Source of the DNA: Strigamia acuminata
Taxonomy: Eukaryota > Arthropoda > Chilopoda > Geophilomorpha > Linotaeniidae
DNA: 64,000 nucleotides
Direction: 5' to 3'
Assembly: GCA_949358305.1 (NCBI GenBank)
Contig: OX442322.1
Coordinates: 7,442,001-7,506,000, forward strand
In this document: one piece after another, positions 32,291 through 44,707 of the stretch
Layout: the number at the start of each line of letters is the position of its first letter
How positions within the stretch are numbered: the stretch's first letter is position 1
Position numbers and translations under genes: made by a program
The notes under the pieces: model-generated
What the model saw: the letters and a program-made list of their open reading frames with translations, nothing else
Databases searched by the model: none
Told to the model about the DNA's origin: nothing

Positions 32291-35200
32291 ATGGAGTTCC
32301 TACTCTTGGCCGCTACATGCTGTCTTCGGTTGCTGGCTGCACGGCCCATAGTTCACCAGCATGACAGCGCCATCATGACAGGCGCCATGGTGAGTAAATT
32401 CTTGTTTATGTTTCTTTTCTGTTTCTTATTAAAATTTTCGGGTGGAAAACTAACCTTTTAAGCTTGTTGTAAGCGCAACTGGAGTGCGAAAAATTAGTCC
32501 AGACGCTGTAAAACACAGAAGTTGGTAATTTTCCGTCAATAAATTAGCTTGTTATAATCATTTACCTCGCATCTGTTTTGTGAGAGCGGTGTGTTTATTC
32601 GTTGTGCCAGCGGAGATTCGCTCTTGCGTCTGAGTTCCCTAGAATATTGGAAACATTGGGTTTTTAATTTTATTAATTTACCACAAGGTTTTGAATTTAC
32701 GTATCTGACTACTAGATTGTTGACTCCGAGTCCGGGCACGTCTCGGCTCCCTTAAAAAAAATAGGAATGTGTTGCAAATGCCGTGATAACGTTTCGGAGC
32801 TGCTTAGTTATTTATTTCATTTTCGTACCTGGTGCGTTTGTCCTGTTGGAACGTCTTTAGAGCATTCGCGATTGTAAGTAGTTCATCGATCGCTTGGTCC
32901 TGGTGGTCTGAAAAAATGCCGTAAGCAGAGTGTTTCGAGTCGATTGATGCGTGTTTTAATCAATTACTGACCTGGTAGACAACCTACAGGGGATTGTCAA
33001 AACCGTGGTTTTCATTGCGGTGGTTGTCAGGTCGGGTGCTGTTGTCCTTCGGGACGAATTCATCGTTGGCAGCTTGGCTGTGACAATCGTTGCTTCTCGG
33101 GTCTGCCATGTTGGGGGTGTGGCTATTTCTCTAGCGCTCACTCGTGGGTGTTTTTTCCGGTCGTTTTGGCAGGGAAACGATACATTAAATATACCCGTTT
33201 TATGCACAGAATTAATGCATTATTTACCGTCATTCTCTCGCTGTTTTGACTACATTAAATGCCTAATTTCGCCAATAGATGGCGTGTTTAGTATGTAGCG
33301 GTAAATTCAACTAGAAAATTGCCATTTGGAGTTAAAAAATCATGTTTTATGAGAAAAAAAGCCAGAACACAATTTTCTAATATATGAAAAGATAGACTTG
33401 ATTGTTAGGTCCAAATAATGATAGTCATTTGAGCCGGAGAGGAGAGCATCATCGTCACATAGTCATCGGGTTTTTGTGGAGTTAGCTGGTCGGCATGACT
33501 GAGTTTGCAACTTATTCATTTATTTGCAGAATTTTCTAACCAAATATGGATATCTGCCTCCGATGGACTTGAACGCGGGGAATTTGCTCGCAGCGGAGCG
33601 GCTGAAATATGCTATTCGTGCGATGCAACGTTATGCGGGAATTTTCGAAACGGGAGTTATTGACGAAATGACAATAAATGTCATGAAAAGGGGTCGCTGT
33701 GGAATTCCAGACGTGGTTGGAACTTCAGGCAGAGATCGACGATACGCACTTCAAGGCGGAAAATGGAATCGCTTCAACCTCACATGGAAGTAAGCTTTAT
33801 TGGTTTGAATAAATTTTTTTTCAATACATTTCTTTGTTTATTTGTTAGCATTCTGGACCGACTGACGAAGCTTGATCACCGGACAATAAGGCGCGAGATA
33901 AGTCGTGCTTCAAACGTTTGGCGCGAGGCTTCGCCATTAACATTCACTGAAATTTCACAAGGCGATCAAGCCGATATCTCTATTTCGTTTTATCGTGGTT
34001 ATCACGACGACGGATATCCCTTTGATGGTCTCGGATCTGTGCTGGCCCACGCGTTTTTTCCCGGCCCGGGTTTGGGAGGTGACATCCATTTCGATTCCCA
34101 AGAAGAATGGGACACGACCAATCATGAAGATTCTGTAGGTAAATTTAAATCCGACCATGTGGTGAACAGCGAATCATTTAATATTGGCCTCAACGATTAG
34201 AATCAAGTGTTTTTTTTTTTTGCTCTATAAAACTTTAATTTTTCTTTTTTTTCCGTCTTTTGTTTTAGGGGTGAGTTTATTCGCTGTGGCAGCTCACGAG
34301 TTTGGCCACAGCTTAGGTTTTTTACATTCAAGTCACAACTTATCACTTATGTTCCCGTATTATCAATGGATTCAAGCAGATTATGTATTACCAGAAGATG
34401 ACCGTATGGGTTTAAAGCAACTTTATGGTAATCAGTCACATGTAACACAATGGACAATTGAACATCTCATTTAGATATATGAGATGTTTAATAATGTTCA
34501 TGTATCTGCATAGATGTAATTGAGATCATTATGTTACTTTGATTTATATTTTCCATTTAATTAATAGGATCCTCGCATAAGGAATGGGCCCCACTTCCAC
34601 CTATGTATACACGACCATCGTTCATACCAACGTTCGTACCAACGGAAAGTCCACCATCACCACCTACAACCGCATCTTCCAATGATGATGATATGCCGAA
34701 TACATGTGAAACATCGTACGACGCAGTTTCCATGATTCGCGGTGAACTATTCATTTTCAAAGACACAGTAATTGATTAGGATAAATTACTTTTGAATTTC
34801 ATATTATAATTGTACATGTATGTAATATATATATATTTTTTTGAAAGTATTTCTGGCGATTAGACACTCACGGTGTTCAGAAAGGTTACCCAGCAGAAAT
34901 TAAACGATTTTGGTATTATTTACCCGAAGATTTTAAACGCGTTGACGCTGTGTACGAAAGGCCGCATGACAAGAAAATCCTGATGTTTATTGGTGAGTTT
35001 GTCGATGTCTAATTAGTTTGATTAATTTCAATTGACTATTTAATGACTATTTAATTTAACACAGGAAAACAATATTGGTTATTCAATGCGAACAACTTAC
35101 CGGTTCCAGACTTTCCCAAACCATTGTCTGAGCTAGGATTTCCTGCCAATTTGAGTAAAATAGACGCAGCTCTGGTTTGGGGCTTGAATGGAAGAACATA

Positions 35201-35603
35201 TTTTTTCTCTGGACGTCAATATTGGCGCTTTGATGAACATACTGAGGCCATGGAATTCAATTATCCACGCGACATGCGAAGCTGGCGAAAAGTACCGTAC
35301 AATATTAATGCAGCATTCCAGTGGACAAATAGTAAGAACCTAGGTTTATGTATCTTAAATATTTTATGAGTCTGTTTGCAAGTTCAGGTAATAAACTTGT
35401 CCTAAATCAATAAATCAATAATTGATTTCGACATTTAATATTTAATTTTTTTCATTACAGAAAAAACATATTTTTTTAAAAAGAACCGGTATTGGGAATT
35501 TAATGACAAGTTCATGATTGTCAAAAAAAACAAAAATGGAAGTTTAAATGGAAGTCTATCGGCACAATTTTGGATGCAATGTCCACGGAACCATATAAAG
35601 TGA
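32291..35603 (+). CDS. secreted matrix metalloproteinase with hemopexin domain, 8 exons
   Basis: Exons: 32291-32389, 33530-33789, 33849-34138, 34269-34427, 34568-34767, 34848-34992, 35065-35331, 35461-35603; they sum to 1,563 nt (520 aa) with GT-AG introns throughout. Residues 1-17 form a signal peptide ([17 protein letters not shown]). The propeptide has a cysteine switch GRCGIPD (C90; most relatives have PRCGVPD) and a furin-type site RDRR at 101-104 just before YALQG, so it is probably activated in the secretory pathway. The catalytic domain has [11 protein letters not shown] (H226, E227, H230, H236) and the Met-turn M244. A Pro/Thr-rich hinge (about 275-314) leads to a hemopexin propeller bounded by C316 and C514. 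It has no membrane anchor. It would cut extracellular matrix proteins. Confidence 0.93.
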
Positions 35604-35693
35604 AATGAATTTATTTGTATTGTCTTTATAAAGAAAACATTTTTTAAAGTATATGCTATGCTATGTAATTATAATTATAATTTTATGTAGTTG

Positions 35694-35699
35694 AATAAA
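35694..35699 (+). terminator. poly(A) signal of the MMP gene
   Basis: AATAAA lies 91 bp after the MMP stop codon, the first such signal in the 3' region. Confidence 0.6.
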
Positions 35700-36764
35700 A
35701 CTACATACAATTATATTTATTAAAACATTCAAATAAAATGGGAAATCTGTATACTCATTTTTAGCACCTGCCTTGATATAATTCCTACCTGGGAACTCTG
35801 TTAAAAAAAACAACAATTATACAACAATTATTTCAGATTCTGAATACTGAACATAAGTATTTGCTCACCGTATTAAAATAATTCGTCCTCCTATTTGTTG
35901 TTGACAAAACCCGTTGCTGTCCGTAAATATCTGGATAAAATTCGTAAAACAAATCCGGTTGATTACATGTTGAAAAAGGCGCCGCTTGCAAATTGAAGAG
36001 TATCTCTAAAAGAGTAAAGAGTAAATCTAAAGTAAATAAAAAAGTAAAAAAGTAAAGTAAATCTGAAGAGTAAATCTAAAAAATAAAAAATATTAAGGAT
36101 TGAACAACTCCCTGATTCAACAAAACCAACAAACGCCCGTTGACCGCCAGTGATAACACTTGTGTTCCTTCATGTAAAACGAATAGATTACAATAAATTC
36201 CTATTTGAAAATACATCTCATACAGTTGCGTCATACAGAAGCAGTTTCAATCCATTTAAATCTTGTGTCATTAGCTGTCAACTCGACGGGCCGTTGATTC
36301 TTGTCCCAAATGAAACGACATGAACTGCCGAATTGGATCAACCTTGAAGAAAATAAAGAAAAAATCCCAAAAATCAAAACATAATCCAAAATAAATCAAT
36401 ATAAATCATAAAACAAAAAAAATCCAAAATAATGTCTAAACAATCCAAAAAAATTCTAAAAACATTAAAATAACTCAAATTAAAATGAAAATAAATAAAA
36501 TAAAATGCCTAAATATCAAAATAAATCCAAAAACGCCAAAAATTGAAATAAATCCAAAATATAAAATATATAAATATATTATTATTTTATATATATTTTA
36601 TTAGAGAAGATAGAGCAAATTTCCAATTACAAGTTGTAGTGCGCCATCAAATTAGTACTATCCAATACTTTATTGGATAATCATAATTTGTATGTGATTG
36701 TGCAGACCAAGTCAAACCTAAATGTGATGGGTGTTGCTAGCAAGCAGAAATTAACAACATTATT
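35700..36764. other. A-rich spacer with a foldback-element fragment
   Basis: There is no gene. A run rich in AAATCCAAAA words fills 36350-36560. At about 36610-36680 TAGAGCAAATTTCC to ACTATCCAAT matches 60411-60460, an internal part of the foldback element at 60226-60916, so a fragment of that family is present here. Confidence 0.5.
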
Positions 36765-37740
36765 TAACTCTCTCAGAAATTCCCTGAATGCAGAACATGG
36801 CCTTCCGGCTCGTTTCCCAGGCACATAAATCATCTTAAGTCAGAAGAAAATGCAGAGATATAAGTTGTGAGATATTTCCGTTAAAACTTGAGGTGTAAAA
36901 AAATCGCAAATAATTCGATAAGCTTCTAGTGTCGCCGGTTCTCTTTAGTTTCTGCAAACAAACACAATGTCATTGATTAAATTCAAGCAATGAATTGTAA
37001 ATCACTCAAACAGTTTAACTTTGCCTTCGTTGGTGAAGAGACAATTGACACACAACTCCAGCGACGACTTAATGAATGGCACGTATGAAAATGGGTGGTT
37101 CTCCAATACGTCCATCAGCTATATTATCCGATAAATTATTAATTCAACACGAAAAAAGTTCAAAACAAGGCGAAATTTACCACTGGTTAAAAAAATTATA
37201 TATTTTTCACATCGTTCCCTGAGTAAATCGTTTGCCTTGAATAACAAATCTAAAAGTGAATAAAATTATAAAACCCACGAAAAAAAGGCGATTAATAACG
37301 AACTTACGGCAATTGAGAATAGTTTTTAACCCGAACAAAAACGGAATTAATAAAAGCCACAGCTTCCTCAACCTTGTGCGGCTAGCCGTGAACAACCAAT
37401 TTACAGGCGATTTTCAAAGCAAGAAATCCCTTTTCCAAACTCGCGATCGAATCGGCTGCGCCGAGGAAACTCTCTGTGTACGTGTTATAAAGATTTAATA
37501 TAAAATTTAAAATACTTCCTGTAAATTCTTGAAAAATGCGCCGATCTCCTGCGAGTCGTTTGGGCAATCGAATCTCGCGAGTTTAGAGATCAAAACGGCA
37601 AGCTGCGTGGCGATTTGGCTGACTGGTTCGTTAAACTTTTGCAAGTGAAGCTTCATCAAATTCATTTTCCCTTCTTCCGATATCGCGCTGTTAAATGTCG
37701 GTATGTGGAAATTATTAATAAACACAACAAAACACAACAA
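36765..37740 (-). pseudogene. IPO11: importin-11 fragment, right (inverted) copy
   Basis: This is a reverse-orientation copy of 9455-10260 with very high identity, reading the same HEAT-repeat blocks: FNEPVSQIATQLAVLISKLA, RFDCPND, SLEKGFLALKIACKLVVHG followed by a stop, HPFSYVPFIKSSLE. It keeps about 110 bp lost on the left (36830-36945), including FFTPQVLTEISHNL and, after a stop, LGNEPEGHVLHSG, matching the next part of importin-11. In-frame stops show it is not functional. Sequence next to it toward 37780 is the end of SNRNP200, which is not a known natural neighbour that I can confirm. Confidence 0.8.
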
Positions 37741-37779
37741 AAATCAAATATAATCAAAACAGAACGCAATTTATTACGC

Positions 37780-39186
37780 TGTCACTGTCTGAATTTTCAG
37801 CTTCGCGTCAAGAATATCAACGGCGAATTTGTATTCCTTATCGCACCCCATGTACGAATCACTCATGAAATACAACAAAGTCCAATTTCACTTTAGCTTT
37901 CTGTTGAAGTGTTAAACGTTTAATTGAGATGAGGGAATTATTTTTCGGATTTCTAATCACGACCCACCAACCTTCTAACCTTCTTCTCGTTTCTGAAACA
38001 AATAAATCAAAAATTAATTCAAATCCATTTAAAATTAACAATAAATCCTTAAAAATAAAAAACGGCTTTCTACCTGTGGAAAGAATTGAGCTATGACTGG
38101 GCCAGTGACTTCATCTTCACGTTCCAATTGAACAACAACATTCACCGGATCCGCTAAATTATGAAGAAAAAAAAATCAATAAATTTATTAATCTACCCGA
38201 AATATTCAATGATTATTTCAATAAATACCTCTTTAATGATTCTTTGTCTTGCACTTCGTACGTTAATTCAATATTTGGATAACGATTGCGGAACCTAGCA
38301 ACATCGGCCATTGCAGCATCGTTTAATTGAAGCAATTTGTTACAAGCTTCATCTTCCAACTCCATAATATCAAAAACCGATTCCACATCCTACATTCAAA
38401 AAAGTAAAAAAAAAATGATCTCATTTATATAAAGAATAAATTTAAATAACACACTTTGTCGGTGCATGTCTTGACAATTTCGTTGGTAAAATGAGGCAGT
38501 TGCTTCAAATACAAGTTTTTGTTGCACATTGCCTGCGTTACCATCTGCGCCAACTCCATAGCAGGCAAAGCAGGGGCTAGCCATCCGTTACTACTGAGAA
38601 CATCGACACGGCTTTGCTTGAGATATCTTCCGTGTCCGACTGAAGTTCTGCAGACAGCTGCGTTCGTGACAAATGAGCTTGGAGTAACAGATTGGTTTTC
38701 GCGTTAGGATTGTTCAGTTTCAAGTTGGGTAACTTAATTGTTGGGCAATCGTGTTGTCAGTTGTTTTAATACTAAATCTTCATGATGTCGTATTGGAATG
38801 GTTTCGTATTCAGCGGCTGATTCAATTAGTCCACGAATCTTTGTCTTTGCATTCAGTGATAAGCTGAATACCTAGAAAACAAAATAAAAATGTATTACAA
38901 AACTTTTCATACAAAAACCCAAATAAAACGAACCAATAGTGGTGTAATTTATATAATAATACGCCGCAATCATGCCGAGGTTAAGTGGTGCGCACTAAAA
39001 TAACAAATTTAGTTTAAATGTCTTTGCACGAAAAAATTTAATTTAATTTGAAACTTACCGTACTTTAAATTGTTGCAGGTCGCTCAGTGTATTTTCCACC
39101 AGTTCAGATAAATGATCAGAAAGATGTCGATGAGTAACTCCTTGTAAATTGTAGTAGTTTAGATTTTGTGTCATCCGTCGATAACT
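37780..39186 (-). pseudogene. SNRNP200: SNRNP200 (Brr2) C-terminal Sec63 part, right (inverted) copy
   Basis: At least six exon pieces of the Brr2 C-terminal Sec63 domain occur in order on the minus strand: [16 protein letters not shown] (39186-39059), APLNLGMIAAYYYINYTTI (about 38997-38941), [14 protein letters not shown] with [18 protein letters not shown] and [10 protein letters not shown] (about 38870-38470), [13 protein letters not shown] (about 38395-38230), [17 protein letters not shown] (38160-38075), GWWVVI with [20 protein letters not shown] (37980-37862), and a DSDS-type C-terminus near 37785. Several frameshifts and stops break it (for example after LTTRLPNN). Introns are retained, so it came from genomic duplication. 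Its 5' boundary at 39186 falls inside the first exon. Confidence 0.88.
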
Positions 39187-41907
39187 GATAAATAATAAGT
39201 TAACCAATACAACGTCATTATGCATCGAAAATCAGTGTTTTTTGAGTCCGATTATTTTGACCAAAAAACAATTGTTTGGCCGTTCAACCGTTAATGGATT
39301 AACTACTTCATCAACTTCAACCCTTTATCCTGTCCCATTTTCATGCATGTGCTGGATGATTTGTAGCACCGGGAGCCATTTTGTTAAAGTGTCATCCGTT
39401 GTTGACTTTTACTGTTAGATTGAAATTGTGATGTAATGACGTCATAGCCTTTCCTAATTGTGTAGTATAAATCATAATTTTGCTGACTACTATCTATTGA
39501 TGGAAGCTCCAATCACAGGGCTCCACACATGTGTGTATGACGTCAGATGTTCTGACATCGGGGAAGAAAATGGAGGAAAGTTTGAGTGAGTCCGGTTGTT
39601 TTCGCGATTTTATAGTATTTAGCAGAAAATACTCGAATCGGACGTCTCGGCTCCACATCCGAACGATTTTATTAATGTTATGTCGGTAAATTGCATACGA
39701 GACGAAGATTTAAAATGAAGACACGTCGCTGGCAGTTACAAACACAAAGGATGTAGAAAAAAGAGGTAAATTTATCCAACATTAATTATCCTGACAAGCA
39801 TTTAACATCACCAAAGAAATAATTTTAATTATAGCGTATGAGTGACAAGAGCATGTTTGAGTCAAGACAAAATCAAATAAAACCACACAGCAAGGTAAGG
39901 AATTCATTAGCACTTTACTGTAAAATACGAATAAAAACCCTATCGTAGGCCGAACTAGCCAGTACACTGGCGTGAGCAACACACAAAGTGAGAAGCAAGA
40001 GCCAACACCCTCGGGAATGATCGGGACTATTGCCTTATTTGTTTTTTATTTATTATTTATTTATTTTTAAATTTGTTTTCAGGGTGACAAAGTTTAGAAC
40101 AGTTAGGTTTTAATCCCACAAGTTTCCCACAAGTTTTAATCTAAATACAAAAAAGAGAAAATAAATTAATTTTTGGAAAATAAATTAATTTTCGGAAAAA
40201 AATTTAATTTATTGCATTTAATTTATTATTTATTTTCGGAAAAAAATGTAATTTATTGCATTTAATTTATTATTATTTATTTTCGGAAAAAAATGTAATT
40301 TATTGCATTGAATTTATTATTCATTTTCGGAAAAAAATTTAATTGTGAGATAAAATTAATTACTTTGTCGTACAAAGATGCATTTTTGAGATAAAATAAA
40401 GTGAGTTTTTTTGCATAAAATTACATTTTGGGATAGAGTAAAAATGACTTTTCTAGGAAATAGACCATTTTAGACCAAAATGGTTAATTTTATGTGAATT
40501 ACAAGCCATTTTTGGTCTATTTCCATCACTTTTCGCCATCACAAATTGTTTTTTCGCTTATTTCCGATTTATTCAGTTGTGTCTTTTCTGCCTCTGTTTG
40601 ATTTTCTGGCGCAGCATCATCAATGTCGACGGACTCGCCCCGGCGGTGCCCCACTCGGCGCAGGCGTCGTCGTTTGTCCCCGCCCGAGACGAATCATCAC
40701 CCTGTTCTCTTTAATCATTCTCGCATTAGAGCGGAAAAAAAGGACAGTTAGAAATGACAGTTAGAAATTACAGACGACCCGAAACTCCTGCAACTTCACA
40801 CATCCAGCTTACTGATACATGGTATGCTTATTTAAGTGCATAAAAAACCTACACTCAACAAATAAAACAATTATTCTTTTACAGACTAAAATCGAATTGA
40901 ATTGCATCTCCGGCCCGATTATCTTGCTTGGACAACTCAAGTCGATCAGATACGTGTTATTAATCTCTTTACCCTCGAACAATTGTATTAAAAAGCTTAA
41001 CTTATTTTTAGATATATTCAAACCAAGCTAAACTTGACAACCGATGCAGTCTCAGATCTTCTTGTCACGAACAAACTACCTTCAGATTAAAACCGTGTAA
41101 GTATTTTAACCGGATCTTTTTCCTCTCTTATTTATAAAGTAAAAAAATTCGAATACTTCTAAATTATTCTAATTTCTCTTGTCTCATTCGCAACAAGTTC
41201 AGACCAAAAACTTGTTTGCACTTTGTGTTTAAGTTTTTTATGTACTTGAAACTGGTGTTATTTAATTAACATACTGTATGTTATGTTTGAATTATCTTTT
41301 GTTTGTGTACCGTTAGTTGCTAGGCAATGGTTATTTTTATTTAAGAGTCGAAATATGACTTTATTTTTCTGTAAATTATCTATATATAATTTTCTACGAT
41401 ACCCCCTACCTACCTAGTGTAAAAACAAAAACCAAACAGAAATTATATTCATTTATTTTATGTGTTTAAAAGAAAACAAAATACTATAAAATAAACTTCA
41501 CTTAATTATTATTATTAAAACGAAATAAAATAAAACAAATTTCAAACTCATATTTCATAATATACGGTAATGAAATAAAAACATACCCACATATAAAACC
41601 CAAAACAATAACGAAATTTTCTATTTAATGAAACCCCAGTATATATATATATGTATCATTTTTAAACATTTTGTACAGTTTATTAACATATTTTTACTTG
41701 TTTTGAATTATGTCCACATTTTGTCGCTGGTGCTAAATGTTTTCCACACATTTTCACTTCTGTTCAATGATTTTTCCACTCATATTTGCTCGTTTTGAAA
41801 TGTTTTCACATTTTTTCGCTTGTATTGAATTGTTTTTTTTCACATTTTGAATGATCTTTCACTCATCTTTACTCGTTTTAAATAATATTTCACAACTGTG
41901 TGAAAAA
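39187..41907. other. non-coding stretch with short repeats
   Basis: No gene is supported. An imperfect repeat of about 60 bp with core CGGAAAAAAATTTAATTTATTGCATT occurs about three times at 40170-40345. A GC-rich island at 40615-40700 gives a short proline/arginine-rich frame without family resemblance. A TATATATA run is at 41639-41652. Confidence 0.4.
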
Positions 41908-42503
41908 ACAATTAAAGCGAGTAGAGAAATGTGTGTAGCACAATGCAACACGTTAGATAAACTGAACTTTTCTTCGAATTATAGGTGGCGACACGTGTAT
42001 CGGCTATCGGGCGTGCAAGATGGCAGCCTAGATCAACGTTTCCCGACGTCTCGGCAATTTGGAGTCCTCACCTGCTTCTCTCACCACCGCTAAAAGCAGG
42101 GAATAACAATTAAAGCGAGTAGAGAAATGTGTGTAGCACAATGCAACACGTTAGATAAACTGAACTTTTCTTTCGAATTATAGGTGGCGACACGTGTATC
42201 GACTATCGGGCGTGCAAGATGGCAGCCTAGATCAACGTTTCCCGACGTCTCGGCAATTTGGAGTCCTCACCTGCTTCTCTCACCACCGCTAAAAGCAGGG
42301 AATAACAATTAAAGCGAGTAGAGAAATGTGTGTAGCACAATGCAACACGTTAGATAAACTGAACTTTTCTTTCGAATTATAGGTGGCGACACGTGTATCG
42401 GCTATCGGGCGTGCAAGATGGCAGCCTAGATCAACGTTTCCCGACGTCTCGGCAATTTGGAGTCCTCACCTGCTTCTCTCACCACCGCTAAAAGCAGGGA
42501 ATA
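41908..42503. repeat. 198-bp tandem repeat, three copies
   Basis: Units start at 41908, 42106 and 42305 (ACAATTAAAGCGAGTAG) and are almost identical. Each holds AATTATAGGTGGCGACACG, CAAGATGGCAGCCTAG and CACCGCTAAAAGCAGGGAATAA. The segment after AATTATAG looks like an exon after an acceptor and is open for about 41 codons in one frame, but no protein family is recognised. Confidence 0.85.
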
Positions 42504-44020
42504 AAGGTAAAACATTAACAAATTACTGGAAAAATTTTTATCACTAAAATCACCTCCTCCTTCACTTATAGGCCATCACATGAGATCGCACTGTGTCATG
42601 GCACAGAGAGCAGCGTAATGGCTAGCGAGTAGAGAAATGTGTGTAGCACAATGCAACACGTTAGATAAACTGAACTTTTCTTTGAATTATAGGTGGCGAC
42701 ACGTGTATCGGCTATCGGGCGTGCAAGATGGCAGCCTAGATCAACGTTTCCCGACGTCTCGGCAATTTGGAGTCCTCGCCTGCTTCTCTCACCACCGCTA
42801 AAAGCAGGGAATAAAGGTAAAACATTAACAAATCACTGGAAAAATTTTCATCACTAAAATCACCTCCTCCTTCACTTATAGGCCATCACATGAGATCGCA
42901 CTGTGTCATGGCACAGAGAGCAGCGTAATGGCTTCGGTCCTCTGTCTACACGGGTCGCTTTACCTAGGATGTTATCTAGGATAATGAGTTCTCTATTTAT
43001 TGTAAAATTCTGTGTAATTTTAGCTTCCAGACTAATGGTGAAGGTGATTCAGATCGTGTCCGTTGTTGCATCCTCATCCTTTGTCCTTTTTATCTCAATC
43101 GTGCCTTTTTCTTTTTATTTATTTGGAAATTTTGACACTCTACGGCGCTAAGGTTTGAGCAAAAAGGCAACATTGAATGAATGAAGGTTAGGGACAACGG
43201 ACCCGATCAGAATATCCTTCACCATTAGTGACAATTAATTAATTTCCATACATGATTATTTTATTGTGAAATTTGATTTTTTTTTTGGCGGAATTAAGTC
43301 GTTTTTTTAGTTTTAAAATGAGCTTTTCTTTGTCTTTTTTGGCGCTTTCATGAGTATGAAATTAGGCTCATGTTATGACCACTCGCCATTAAAATGGGAG
43401 TTTCGCAACCAGGAATTTAAAACTACTCAACCGTTAGATAAACTGAACTTTTCTTTCGAATTATAGGTGGCGACACGTGTATCGGCTATCGGGCGTGCAA
43501 GATGGCAGCGTAGATCAACGTTTCCCGACGTCTCGGCAATTTGGAGTCCTCACCTGCTTGTCTCACCACCGCTAAAAGCAGGGAATAAAGGTAAAACATT
43601 AACAAATCACTGGAAAAATTTTTATCACTAAAATCCCCTCCTCCTTCACTTATAGGCCATCACATCGAGATCGCACTGTGTCATGGCACGGAGAGCAGCG
43701 TTCTGGCTTCGGTCCTCTGTCTTTTTACCTAGGATGTTATCGTAAGTATGGTCTATTGAGTTCTCTATTTATTGTAAAATTCTGTGTAATTTTAGCTTCC
43801 AGACTAATGGTGAAGGTGATTCAGATCGTGTCCGTTGTTGCATCCTCATCCTTTGCCCTTTTTATCTCAATCGTGCCTTTTTCTTTTTATTTATTTGGAA
43901 ATTTTGACACTCTACGGCGCTAAGGTTTTAGCAAGAAGGCAACATTGAATGAATGAAGGTTAGGGACAACGGACCTGATCAGAATATCCTTCACCATTAG
44001 TGGCAATTAATTAATTTCCA
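42504..44020. repeat. longer tandem block containing the same 198-bp core, two to three copies
   Basis: The 198-bp core recurs at 42624-42815 and, shortened, at 43433-43590. It is followed by a spacer with AAGGTAAAACATTAAC (donor-like) and CACTTATAGGCCATCACATG (acceptor-like). Both larger copies share a tail (42983-43152 and 43757-43924) that translates to a hydrophobic frame ending in GNFDTLRR. Frames here start only at non-ATG codons. The structure could be a multi-exon non-coding RNA gene with duplicated exons, or a complex satellite. Confidence 0.6.
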
Positions 44021-44707
44021 TACGTAATTAATTTCTTTCAAATTTTGCCAGTACAGTGCAAGCTGTGTAGTGACAATGTCTGTTCTGTAGGGCGCATGTA
44101 CTCTCTGGTTCGGACATTTGAAGAAATAAACTAGAAAAAAAATTAAAACCTTAAAAATTAAATAAAATATTAATTTATTGCGCCTTACCCATACTTATCC
44201 TTATCTTTATGTAAGGTCATGTTTAAGTTTGTGTTTAATTTTGTGTGCCATGGCGCATCAGTACCTTTTCCAACCTCAATTTTTTGTATTTAAATTTTAA
44301 TGTTTTTAATATTCAAGATATTTACAAAATTAATACTTAAATCACAATATTTAAACTATTTCATGAACTTGATTAAATATACAATCCAGCATATATGAGA
44401 TAATTAATTATAAAATGAATTAACATTCTAGAAAATTGCAAAGTGCAAAGTGTAAAATTGGTACCATCATAGCTCATCAGATGGCGTTCTACTTAGATTT
44501 GACTTATCTTGTCAACACATTAAAATTGCAACACAGTAAAATTGAACAACTTATACATCAACACCAGTTCTTAAAAAAAAACACCAGTTCTTTAAAAAAT
44601 ATCATTTTTATAAATGATATTATTATTATAGAAATAATATGTATTTCTAAAAATTACTACGAAACCCATTTTTATATCATGAAATATAGACAATATAATA
44701 ATGTATT
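44021..44707. other. no gene seen
   Basis: This is AT-rich DNA. A short A-rich duplication (CACCAGTTCTTAAAAAA) occurs at 44562-44592. The stop of the next minus-strand gene is at the right edge. Confidence 0.4.

Noticed and set aside
40546-40764. Short proline/arginine-rich frame in a GC island
   Set aside because: No family resemblance, no splice context and no supporting conservation in the window.
42903-43923. Two similar frames of about 80 codons ending in GNFDTLRR
   Set aside because: They start only at GTG and derive from the tandem block; a hydrophobic tail conserved through recent duplication is not evidence of coding.
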